Of a DNA stretch of 64,000 bases, positions 23,801-35,800 are shown piece by piece (within the stretch, counting starts at the first letter, position 1; the number at the start of each line of letters is the position of its first letter). The translations under genes and the position numbers were made by a program. The notes under the pieces are model-generated. The model was not told the origin of the DNA, did not search any database, and was given only the letters and a program-made list of their open reading frames with translations. Location of the stretch: NCBI GenBank assembly GCA_030407085.1, contig CM059587.1:19813001-19877000 (forward strand), in the 5' to 3' direction. This stretch comes from Trichopria drosophilae (taxonomy: Eukaryota; Arthropoda; Insecta; Hymenoptera; Diapriidae).

Positions 23801-26800
23801 AATGGTAAAGAATTGTGAAAATCCGAGAAAATTAAGATTGTTCAGGTTTATTTCCAAAAATATTGACAAATTTTTTTAATGAAACTTGTATATCTTCTCA
23901 AAATACATTTTGTAACATAAACTGAACACATAGGTGTAATAGAAACTGAAAAAAATGACAATGAATTGTATAATTTTGTTTACTCTAGTTTTATTTATTA
24001 TTTATTATTAGTATTTAGTCCTCAAAAAGAAGTAAGATGTCCTACTTTCTGAGCTTTTTCTGAACATCAGTTCATAAAGATCTCATAACGACATCGTGTT
24101 CAAAAAACTTTTTTATTTTGCTGTTTCTTCAAAAGATGACGCTCTTAGCAATTCTCAATAATGCTTTCCGACAACATTTCCAAATTGCGATGAATTTCTT
24201 GATATATGGCGTCCGTAATAATTCGTTCCTCTACTTTCTCGTATTATTTTGATAGAAAAGGTAAAGGATAAGAAAATTTATTCATTCTAATTAATTCTTC
24301 CTTAATGGGACAAAGAGGGCAGATCTAAAAAATGTAGTTAAGTTTGATGCTTAAATTATTTTTATCAAGAAAAAGAATGGTGATCGTATAATTTCCGGCG
24401 TTATTAAGGATCAATTTTAATTTCTTAAATAGAAACACAACGTTTTAACATAACAGTCCTAGATTCAGTAAAAATTTATATTTTTCTATTTTGTCGTTAC
24501 ATATAGTATGTGTAATCTATATGCAAAGTATAAAAACTACAAGTGAATTATTCATAAAGTTATAATATTAGAAATGAACATTTTTTAATATGGCTGTACT
24601 GACCGAGATTCGGTGGCACTGATAACATTCAATGGCTTTCTAAAGAAACACAGCTTATATTCATTATCCTTAATATAACTTTATCATGAAACATAATAAC
24701 AGAAAAGTAAATAGACATAATATAAACTTAAATTATTAATAAATATAAATATAAGTAAAAAATGCGAACTTTTTTTCCTGGATAACAAACGGAACTAAGT
24801 CCATTGAAATAAATGGTAAAATTCTAAAAGTTTTCAATTACCGTTAAGTAATATGCAATGGTTATAGACAAATTACTAATAATTTCATTAATTACAACAG
24901 TATTTTCATGTATCTTCATTATTAATATTATTATTATTCATAAAAATATGTATTCTTTATTTGATCATTTTAAACAATATAGTTTCTCGGCCGCTTTTAA
25001 TAATTAAAAATAATAAGAGTATTGATATATAACGGCAACAATTAAAAAAGGGGTTATATGTAAAACAAGGAGATGATAATAATAATCATAATAATAATAA
25101 TAATAATAAAAAGGATAATTGAAAAGTTTTTTAAAAATGGGGGGGGGGGGTTATATATTAAAACATGAAAAAGCTAATAATGAATTAAAGGGGAAATTTC
25201 GCTTGACTGGAAATGTCCGCAACAGAGAGGCTACATGGCGCGAATGCACAGTCGGTTTGCAGTAATGCATCCCGAACTGGCAGATCGCTTTTCTCAACAA
25301 CAACTGAGAGATTATGTGGCCTATCTGAGGCGGACAGGTTTCGTTGTTCCCAGCTGTCAACCGGTACCGGATGTGCGGGCAATAACAACTGAGCCCGTAC
25401 GCGGTGCTGGGAGAGATGCTCCACATTATGAAAGCACGACACTCGTGTTTAGGCAGAATTTAACAACGAAAGTTTTGCCTAAGCAACGAGAAATAGACAG
25501 AGCAAATAGCCTACTTCTAGATGCTCTTCCAGATGACTGCGACCTGTGGCAAGTCAATTGTGCCGTTTACGAGGCTGCAAGTGATCTGGTGATTCCGCGA
25601 AATCTGGTACAGATATCGAGGAGTCGGCAGATTACAAAACGCATGTCTCAATTGAACGGCAAGATTCGACTGACACGGAAACTCGCTGCCCGAATTCAGT
25701 GTGTGATCGACTATTTAACATCTGGCCGTTCATTTACGGCTAAAGTCAAGAAGTTCGCACAACAACTGCGAACGTACTATCACACACTGAACAAGCTGAA
25801 GTTGCTCAACATCAAGCAACGTTTGGCTGATAAAATTCGGGTTTTGGCGGATGCCAAAAAGAGGCTGCAAAGACGGGAGGATGGAATTCGACAAAATGCA
25901 ATATTTTGGACGAATCCTTCCAACCTCTTCAAACATCGTATCGCAGCCTCAAGCGAGTTTCCGTCGATAACCGCAGTTGAGGAATTCTGGGGGAGCATCT
26001 ACGAGAAAACATCTAGGCTTAATGCAGACACTCCAGGTATTGAAATCTTCACCGAGTTGTGTCTTTCACGTGTCTCAATACGTTATACAAATTGTTCACT
26101 AACATCTTGAACGAACGTATTGAGAAATCCGTGAAACCGGTGTGGCAACGGATAGTAGAACAACGAGGCTGCAAAATGGGTGTATCCGGCTGCAAGGACA
26201 ACTTGCTTATCGACAGGTGTGTTTGTCAGGACGCAGTCCAGTACAAGCGTAACCTGTCGATAGCCTGGCTGGATTACATGAAGGCGTATGACTCAACATC
26301 GCACGAGCTTTTAAGCTTGTTGCTCAAACGCCTTCATGTCCACCCAAACATAGTGAGAATTGTAGAAGACCTGATGCCTCTTTGGAAAACACGCTTTGTC
26401 ATGACATCGGGCAAGCGTCGAACCATGTCTAGACTGGTTCAATTCCAAAGAGGTGTCTATCAGGGAGATTCTCTGAGTCCTCTGCTCTTCTGCATCTCAC
26501 TATTGCCTCTATCCGTTGTTCTCCGGAAATCTCAAGGGTACATGTGTGGACCGCCTGGTGAACGTGTACATAAGATCACCCATCTTTTCTATATGGATGA
26601 TCTTAAATTATACGCATCAGGCGAAGATCAATTACATCGATCTCTGAACATCGCCCTCACATACTCGAGAGATATCGGTATGGAATTCGGATTGGACAAG
26701 TGTGCAGTCATTCATTTGCACAGAGGAAGGTCAGGCTCCCATAACAACGATATGGAGCTCGTCAACGGAAATGTCATCCGCCACCTTAGCGCCGAAGAAG

Positions 26801-29800
26801 CCTACACATACCTGGGCGTACCTCAAAGGCATGTCCAGGATGTGCAGGCTGCTAAAACCACCATCATTAAGAAATACCGGCGCATTCTCCGTCAGATCTG
26901 GTCATCAGAATTGACCGGGAGAAATAAGGTGGCAGCCACGAATATGTTGGCCGTATCACCAGTGCTCTATTCTTTTGGAGCACTGAAGTGGAACGTTGAC
27001 GAGCTAAGGGATCTTGACCGAAGCACACGGAAGATGATTTGTATGCAACGCAGTTTGCATCCAAGATCTTCCGTGGAACGACTGTATTTGCCCCGAAATA
27101 TGGGAGGTCGTGGCCTTTTAAGCCTGGAGTGTATGCATGACCGATTGGTCCTCGAAACAGCTTGCGACGTGATTAATCGAACGGAGGATCCCCTGATGAT
27201 GCTAGTACATCAGCATGAAATTCAGGGGAAGGGGGCGTTTCTGTACAACGCGGCGGAACGAGCGGCGCGAAACCTCGGTCTGGTTTTCAACGTGGGACGT
27301 AGTGGTGCACAGGAGGCTGAATCAGTCATCAATCTGTGCCCAGTGCGTCTCAGGGCTAACATACGGAAGGAACAACTCCGTATGTTGGAGGGAAGGCATA
27401 TCGACAAGCCGTTGCATGGACAATTCTTTCGAAATGTCCAACAACTTGGCTTGTCGGCAGAGATGACCTTCTCCTTCTTAAGATCAGCCGGCTTGAAATC
27501 CGAGACCGAGGGTTTTATCTTCGCGTGCCAGGATGGGGTCATCAATACCTTAGCGTACCGCCAGAACATCTTACACCAGGCGGTACAGAGTACGCTTTGT
27601 AGATTGTGCAGATGTCATGCTGAGACACTAATGCATCTTTTGGCAGCATGTCCAATATATGCAGTTTCAGCATACATCGAACGTCACAATGCGGCTCTTC
27701 GAGTGCTGTATTACCATCTTCGCAGCACTTATGGTATTGATGCAACCCCAGTTTTGCCGTACGTCCCCACTGATATTGAATCCGTAGTCGGGAATGAGTC
27801 TTGCCGAATATACTGGAATTACTCATTCCCGACGAGCAGGCAAATATCAGCCAATAAGCCTGACATCGTCCTTGTTGACTTCGATGACAAATCCATCTTC
27901 GTCATCGAGTTTTCGGCACCAGCAGAAACAAATATAGTCAGCAAAGAGGACGAAAAACGGATGAAATATCAGGAACTCCTGTTCGAGATTCGCAGGCTGT
28001 ATCGAGGATTCAAAATCAAGCTCGTCGTGCTGATAATTGGAGTGCTGGGAGGAATGAGACCAACTTTCCTCCAAAACATCAAAAGCATTCCGGCCTGTCG
28101 AGAACATGCAAATTCCATCGCAGGCCGAATGCAGAAAGCAGTGCTACTGGGATCTCTCCGTCTACTGAGGTCACACGAGATCCTGTAACCACTTACCCAA
28201 TGGTAGAGGGAGTGGTTACAGTTGCAAACAAATGGCCCGGTGCAGTCTGCAGCGGAGGAGATGGATATCGGAGCCACTTTTCTACTGCAGACTGCACACG
28301 TGGATTCTGGAGGGCCAAGGGAGGTTAGGGTTTTAGTCGGTAAACCTTGCCGTTAACATCAAAGGTGAGGGAGTCCGACACACGGGGGGTTACACAACAT
28401 CTTCAACCCCCTATGGTGCCTAACGCATTTCCCCCCTCCGTCAAAAAAAAAAAGGATAATTGAAAAGTATTTTTTTTAAATTATGGGGGGGGGGTTATAT
28501 ATTAAAACATGAAAAAGCTAATAATGAATTAAAGGGGAAATTTCGCTTGACGTTTCGACCCGTGTTAGGGTCATCTTCAGGATAAAATTTTGAATGTTTC
28601 TGGTGCCGTATTTATAGGTGTAGGGGAACAAAATAAACAACGAGAAAGTAAACAGAATACATGAACGGCATTTAAATGAATATAACAAAATATAAAATTT
28701 AAGAAATTAATTTAATAGGGAATTATAAATATCCGGTAGATAGGATTTTTCAAATCTAATGTTGACAGTGTTATTTTCTTCTTTTTTAATGAAAAATTTT
28801 TCCATATGGCACCTTTTTCTCCAGTTCTTTTCCCTCGCAAGTATCTTGGTGTTATCATAGTCGAAATCATGTCCTGTCTCATTTCTACGATGCGTTAGAC
28901 CAGTATGTTGTTCTTTGTTTGATGTTAAAAAGTTTCTTTTGTGTTCTTTAAGTCGCACTTCCAAAGGTCTGTATGTTTGGCCTATGTACGATTTATTGCA
29001 GTGTGCACAAGGTATTTCGTAGATAACATCCCGTTGTTTTCTTGGTGGTAAAATGTCTTTTCCCGGCTTAATTCTAGCGATATTAGTATTGAAGGGGTAG
29101 ATAAAATTCTGATATTATTATTTTTAAAAATTCTTGCAATTTTTTCACTTAAACCTTTTATGTACGGACAATTAATTGTTTTAGAGAAATCATTATTCGA
29201 ATTGTTATTATTATTATTTTGGTTGAAATTTAATATATTTATTCGCTTATTAATGCATTGATTTACCATAAGAGGAGGATAACCGTTTTCATATAAAATT
29301 TGTTTAATTAAGTTTAAATTTTTTTCATGGAATTCAGCCGAGGAAAGTTTTAACGCACGGTCAATTAGACCATAAATCATGCCTATTTTGTATGATAGAG
29401 GGTGTGCTGAACGATAATGAATATATCTACCAGACCAAGTAAGTTTGTGGAACCAATCTAGTTTGATTCCACCATCGGGCATCACTATAATTTTGACATC
29501 TAAGTAATTGATCTCATTTTTGCTTTCTAATTCGAAAGTAAACTTTAATCTATTATTTATATTATCAAAATTATTAAAATAATAATTATTTTTTAAAAAA
29601 CTTTTCAATTATCCTTTTTATTATTATGATTATTATTATCATCTCCTTGTTTTACATATAACCCCTTTTTTAATTGTTGCCGTTAAATATCAATACTCTT
29701 ATTATTTTTAATTCTTTATTTGAAATTGAAAAATCAAAGTAAAACATTCTACTAAGATTAAAAATGTTTAAAGTTAAATAACAATTTTAAAGTATATAAT

Positions 29801-32800
29801 ATTATGGTTCTTAAGATTTTGAAACTTATTTTCAATATCTCTATCTAAATGTATTAATTGTTCGAGTTTTCTCCCCAAAAACTCGAAACAATTAATACAT
29901 TTATAAAATTAAAAATAATTTAAATGATGGCGTCTATGGTACGGCTGCTGGATCCCTGCTGAAGAGCACAACCAGCGGCCAAGTGCGAAACGCCTTTTTA
30001 ACATAATAATTTTTGCAAAATAAATAACAGGTGGGGTTTTGTTTTCTCTTATTCAATAGTAAAATACATTTTTCTGGCCATATATGCTTCCGTTATAAAT
30101 GTAAACATTCGCGTTGCGTTTATATTAGAACGACGCATATTTATATTTCCTTTTTTCCTTTATTTACATTAAGTACAATGCCGTCTAGACCGAGAAATTA
30201 CTTGTTTATTTTTTTTTATTTAACAATTTTAAAGATTTGAGGAAGAAATAAAGATTTTAATAAATAGTCAATTATTTTATATAAAAATAAAAACAATCCA
30301 GAAACTGCTTTGATCAGTGCTCACTTGTTTATAGCAATTAACTTTTCAATGTACAGTAGTCCCCATCCTAAGTTATACTGTCGGTTCTTTCAAAATGGCG
30401 GACGATTCTCCAAAGTTATAGCCCCTCACTATCCCCACTCCCGTATCTTTGTTTATATCCATGCAATGGGTGCTTCTGTGTGCGAGTGTGGCTCAGCAAA
30501 ACAATGTGGGAAGGAGAGGAAGAAACTGGTATAACTTTGGAGAAGGCCAGTCTATAACTTAGGATAGACATATAACTTTGGATGGTATAACTTAGGGTGG
30601 GGACTACTGTACATCGATAACTTGTGAAAAAAAACACAAAAATATAATGTAAATATTGAAAAACTTACGGATTCGCATAATTAAGCTTAAAACCGTAAAC
30701 AAAATTGAGGTCGTTCTGTACAACGTAATTAAAAGATGAAAAGAAGACTTCATACGATAATAACTTACCTTCCTATGACCCTTATTTTCCAACCAATATC
30801 ATTTCCCTAGAAACTGGGTTCTAAGCTCAATAACTAATTGATTTTAAACATTCGAAAAAAGATATACTGACTGTACTGACATTTTGCTTATATTTCAATC
30901 TGCAACCTTGAAAACAGTTTTTATATTTATCGTTTTCACATGTACGGAATAAAATGATTACCTGTTAACACATTACATAAGAATACGTTTATTCCATTTT
31001 TTATACACTACAGTATCACAGTTTTTTAAAAATCACCCATATTGTAACTAAATCGAAATTGTATATTCGAAACATTCTAAAAATAACTTTATATTCTTTT
31101 CTCGATTATACTGGCCTCGAAATTGGAAAATCTAAAAATATAAAGCTTTTGAGGAGACTAATCCAAATTGTAGATAAATGCAATGCTAACAAATTTTGTT
31201 GCTGAAATGACGTTTTTCAACTTAATAACAAATTACATTATTAAATATTTAAAAACAAATGCTTAATCATCATCATAATGGTGTTCTCTACTTTAATCTA
31301 TTTTTGTTATTTTCATATTGATTAAAAAAATATGTTTCAGAAAATGTCACCTAGTCAGTTTTTTCTTCTCGTTCGGTTACCTGCTTTTCTTTTTCCGATT
31401 TTCGGAATGGTTCGGATTGTCACCACCGTCAGGTCCAACGAATCTAATCCAAATGATACTCACGTTAAAACTAGCTGGGCTGGCATTCGAGATCAATTTG
31501 GCGTCTACAGCTCCATCAGATGACACACAGAATTTGAAATCAGCAGCACTGGCAAACATTGGTATCCTCGATGTATACCATTATGCCTACAGCTACATGG
31601 GGATCTTAACAGGTACTTTCTTTTAATTAATTCAAATTTCTTTACATACTAATTAACGTTTGTTAACTACTTTGATACAGGTCCCTACTACCGATATAGG
31701 ACCTATTGGGATTCCCTTCATAGGCCATTCTCGAACAAAGTAGACCACTGGTCTTTTACGTACAAAAAACTTGTACAGGTGTTATTATTTAGTTTATGCT
31801 TCCTGTTATTCGACAACGTCTTCCCTGCTAAGGTAATGCTTCATGGTGTGCCTTAACCAGATTCAACCCAAGTGCTTGCTCAATAATTCTGCTTTTCTGG
31901 GAGGAATATACATACAAAATAGAAATTTTTCTAGTAAAAATCAGAATAATCGCCTGCGCCGTTTTTAGAATGGTCCATTTTAATATTTTCACGATCGAAA
32001 TTTCATTTCACCTTGAAATATTTAAAGATTATTCTCATGATAGTTGTTATATTTATTCAAATTTGCCTAATTAATTAGCAGAGCAGAAGCAGCGATGGCT
32101 CAGTTGGTAGAGTATCACCTTCGTAATCGAAAAACCCTGGTTCGATCCCGGCCTCTGCCATCTGTCATCGGGACACCTCCCACATAGAAGAGAAATATCT
32201 CGACGACATTTCCATAATATTACTTTTGAGACATTAATATTCTGGAGATGTTATCAGGAATATTCTAGAGACATCCCCAGAACATCTTATGTCCGCTTTT
32301 TTGATATTCTGGTGACATCTGGAATATTCTAGAGACATTGTAGAGACGTTCTGAGTTTATTCTGCGTGATACAACATATATATTCTGGAGTTGTTCTGCA
32401 GATATTCTTTTGACATTCTAAAGACATTTCGGCCATAAAGAAAGCTTCAAAAATAGAACGAATTATTATAGATACTTAATTTGATTTTTATTATTATGTA
32501 TGTTTCGTTATATATGATATTACGGAATATAGTTATACAATTTCGTTCGCAAATAAATCTACGAATCTGAAAATAATTTACTCCGACGGAGAATCGAACC
32601 CGGGTCTTCCGTTTACTACGCTGACGTCTTAACCACTACGCTATGGTCGCATGCATATTATTATATGCGTGAACAAGATTATATCTAGAAATGCACTGCA
32701 TTATCTCCAGAATATTCTAAGAACCATATGTGTAGAATATCGCGAATTAAATATTTCCAGAATGTCTCATCTGCAATGTTCTGCAACATTTCCTGAGCAA

Positions 32801-35800
32801 CGTTCGGTTGACATCAAGTTTAAAATGTCGTGAGACATTTCGAATACTACATCTCTAGAATATTCTGAGAATTATACATATAGAATGTTTCAAATGAAAT
32901 GTTATCAGAATATCTCATTTGCAACATTTTGTTTGAGATATTTTCAGAATGTTCTGAAGATGTTGCAATTGCAATATTTCAATTGTAACGTTTGTGACAT
33001 TCTGGGGATATTCTGGAGATTTTATTTCTATGTGGGCTCTGTATTTGTTTATAAGTGTCTAATAACGCCAAAGCTCAGGTGGTTCGGATTCCACCTTCAT
33101 AAACTGTAGGTGCCGTCGCGATTTAGTCCCATGTGGGTTCAAAAAAGTCGACGTAAAATAATATAAAAAAAAAATAATAATTAACAGAGTAAACAACTAA
33201 TAGATACATTTTTTTTATAATTTTTAGTCTTAATTGTTACTTTCATTCAATTTATACAACGATATGATTTTTTAGCACTTTATTATACATGTAAACTGGT
33301 ATAAGCACAAGTAGCTCATAGAAGCTTTTCGAAATATTGAGGGTACGTTCTAACAATTGTGTGCTGGTCCCATATTTTTTGAAAACCATGATGTACTAAT
33401 TCCATACCTTGTTCCCTGAAAAACCTTAAACCCATATTTTTCATTTCGCAAAACTGAACACGAAAGAAAGCAGCGTGTACTTCCGGAGTAACAGAAATTC
33501 CCAGAAGCAAATAACTTGTTCTGAAAGCTTCTTCAGAAATCTTGTAATCTGAATTTAAATTATTTCCAAAGCACAAAGTAACTTTTTTTAGAAAATCGTC
33601 AAAAACTCTATTGATTTTTTTTTTGAAATTGCATTGCGATCGTAAAATATCGAAATTATCTAAAAGCTTTTTGCACAAGCCTTTGAAAGCTGGACTACTG
33701 TGAGTAATTCCGCGCTGAACATGACACGCACTTTCCCACTCCAAAAATTCCATCTCAAATTTTTTTAGCAGAAATGATCTCAAGAAATTTTTTACTTTTA
33801 CTTACACCAAACAGAGGCGGATGTATACAATATTATTAAAAAATTTACCATCAGTTTTTGAAGCGCCCGCTGTAGTCCAAGATTCATAAAATGTTAAAAT
33901 GTATTTCCAATAGTTCTCGTCGCAATATTGAAGCTCGCTTTTCTTTACGAAACAGTAAGTGCTCGAATACATTTATTCCTGTTGGTATATTTGCTAACAT
34001 CAAATCAGTTACTATTGTACATTCAAAAGGACTGAGATCCAAAACCGACCATAATTCTAAAACATTTTCATAATTCTCTTGCGTACATGGAGAAATTGCT
34101 AGCAAAAATAATTTTTTCACTGAACTATTCGTGAATTTTTTTGCGGAAATACCTTCTTCTTACTTACGGCATTTGCTTTCATTGCTATGTTCAAAATCAT
34201 TTTTTGTTTGAATAGAGAGGCAACTTTTTTTTCCGAAATTAATAATATACTTACTCGATATTTTCTTTCATGCCATCCTCGGAGCTAATTTGAGGCCGCA
34301 TAAATAGTGATAAATCTGGCAATACTCGTTTAGTAGTATCATTCTCCTTTGTCCGATATATATTTATTTCTTCTTATTATTTACAAAGTAGGGGAGACGG
34401 GCCTAAAGCGGACCGTGTTCTAAAACGTAAGGCGTCCTTAGTCGGTAGAACGTATTTCCAGGATTTAAAAATAATATTTAATTTCAAAACGGTGTTCGTT
34501 CAGACTCATTCAGCCGTTAGATAAATTTTCTGCCGTAAGTGTTTAATCATCATTATGATATTACGTATTCGAATTTCGGTGTGTTTTTTACAGTAATCGA
34601 TAGAGGTTTCGTTTCTGACATTATTTAGTGGTTGGTGACATGTGGCCTAAAGTGGACTTATAATATATATCATAAAATAATATTATCATTGACTGCAAGG
34701 CGTAATTATTACAAATGTAAATTATTTTTTAAGAAAATTTAAACAATAAATAATACATATTAAGTTAAAAATTGTTGCCAATTATCAACATTTTTCAAGA
34801 AGGAACAATAATCTCTCTTCTTTTTAATAATATAATAAGAAATTTTTAAATTTTAATTAAATAAAACGGCAGTTTGTCAGGAATATGACCTTGCGGTGTC
34901 GATCCTCCTTAAACGTAGGCAGTGAAATTATTGAAAACTGTTATTATTTATTAGCTCATTTATATTAAACATCTTACAAACATTTCTTATTATTAATCCT
35001 AGTAGTTATCACAATCACAAAGTAATATTTAAACAGTTTTATTACATTTTATTCTTTTACTTCTATATATTATAAACTTTGTTAATTGCAGATTTTTTTA
35101 TATAATTATCAAATTAAACATAACGAAATAAATAATACATTTTTAAATAAAACATCAAATAATTCTCAGTAAAACACGTTTATCAACTTTTCTTTCTTTA
35201 ATTTTTTGTGTTAGTTGTTTCATTTCCAGAGTTAATTGTTTTTTTTTCTGCTAGTGATTTCTTTTCTTTTCAGCAAGCTTTTTACTTTCGGCTTTGAATT
35301 CTTTTTACTACTACCCTGCAAACACAAAAGTAACAGTTATGTAACAATGTAACCATTATGTAAATATTATATAACTGTTACTTTCCGTGTTTGCAGGGTA
35401 GATACTTTACCCATAGTTCAAGTAGTACATTCGGTAAGAAACATGTAAATCAATTATATTTCTAGTGAGTTGATATAACTTGTTGTAAACATGTTTTTTG
35501 AGGTTAGTTTCTTTCTCGTGACAAATATCGAATTTAAACTTACCAGATAACTCGCTAGAATGACAATTATTCTTCAACAATTCGAAAAAATTACTTTCTG
35601 AATCAAATATGATTTTCACAACGTTTATAACTCGAAAGAACGCGCTTCCGGAACATGAAACTGAAACATCTCCTAATTAGGAATACGTATTTTATAAAAC
35701 ATTAAAACAAATACTTTACAAACATATGTACTTAATCAAAAACTTCATGCAAAATATCATCGAAATTTCACTTTGATCCAGAAGATATTTCATTTCAAAT

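Larger units (their letters stand above)
25208..28453 (+). mobile_element. R4/Dong-type LINE inserted in a Penelope element
   Basis: An element of about 3.2 kb with short 5' sequence, a single coding region, about 250 bp of 3' UTR, and an A-run end. It codes for a reverse transcriptase followed by a CCHC-type finger and a restriction-like endonuclease, which defines the older site-biased LINEs (R2, R4, Dong, NeSL). The FYMDDLKLY box suits R4/Dong. It interrupts a Penelope element and is flanked by duplicated Penelope sequence of about 100 bp next to an (AAT)n tract. An internal deletion near 26050 has joined distant parts of the ORF out of frame, so this copy is defective. Confidence 0.88.
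28552..29712 (-). mobile_element. Penelope-like retroelement (partial)
   Basis: On the minus strand: an inverted-repeat segment (29712-29590), the C-terminal half of the Penelope RT, a GIY-YIG endonuclease, a TATAAATACG box near 28610, and a hammerhead-like core at 28580-28552. The element then continues into the duplicated segment and, past the inserted LINE, into the inverted copy at 25137-25003. The N-terminal RT half is absent, so it is 5' truncated. RT plus GIY-YIG is unique to Penelope-like elements. Confidence 0.88.

Noticed and set aside
32089..32160. Functional tRNA with anticodon CGT
   Set aside because: The anticodon stem does not pair and the acceptor has mismatches, so a tRNA-derived repeat is more likely.
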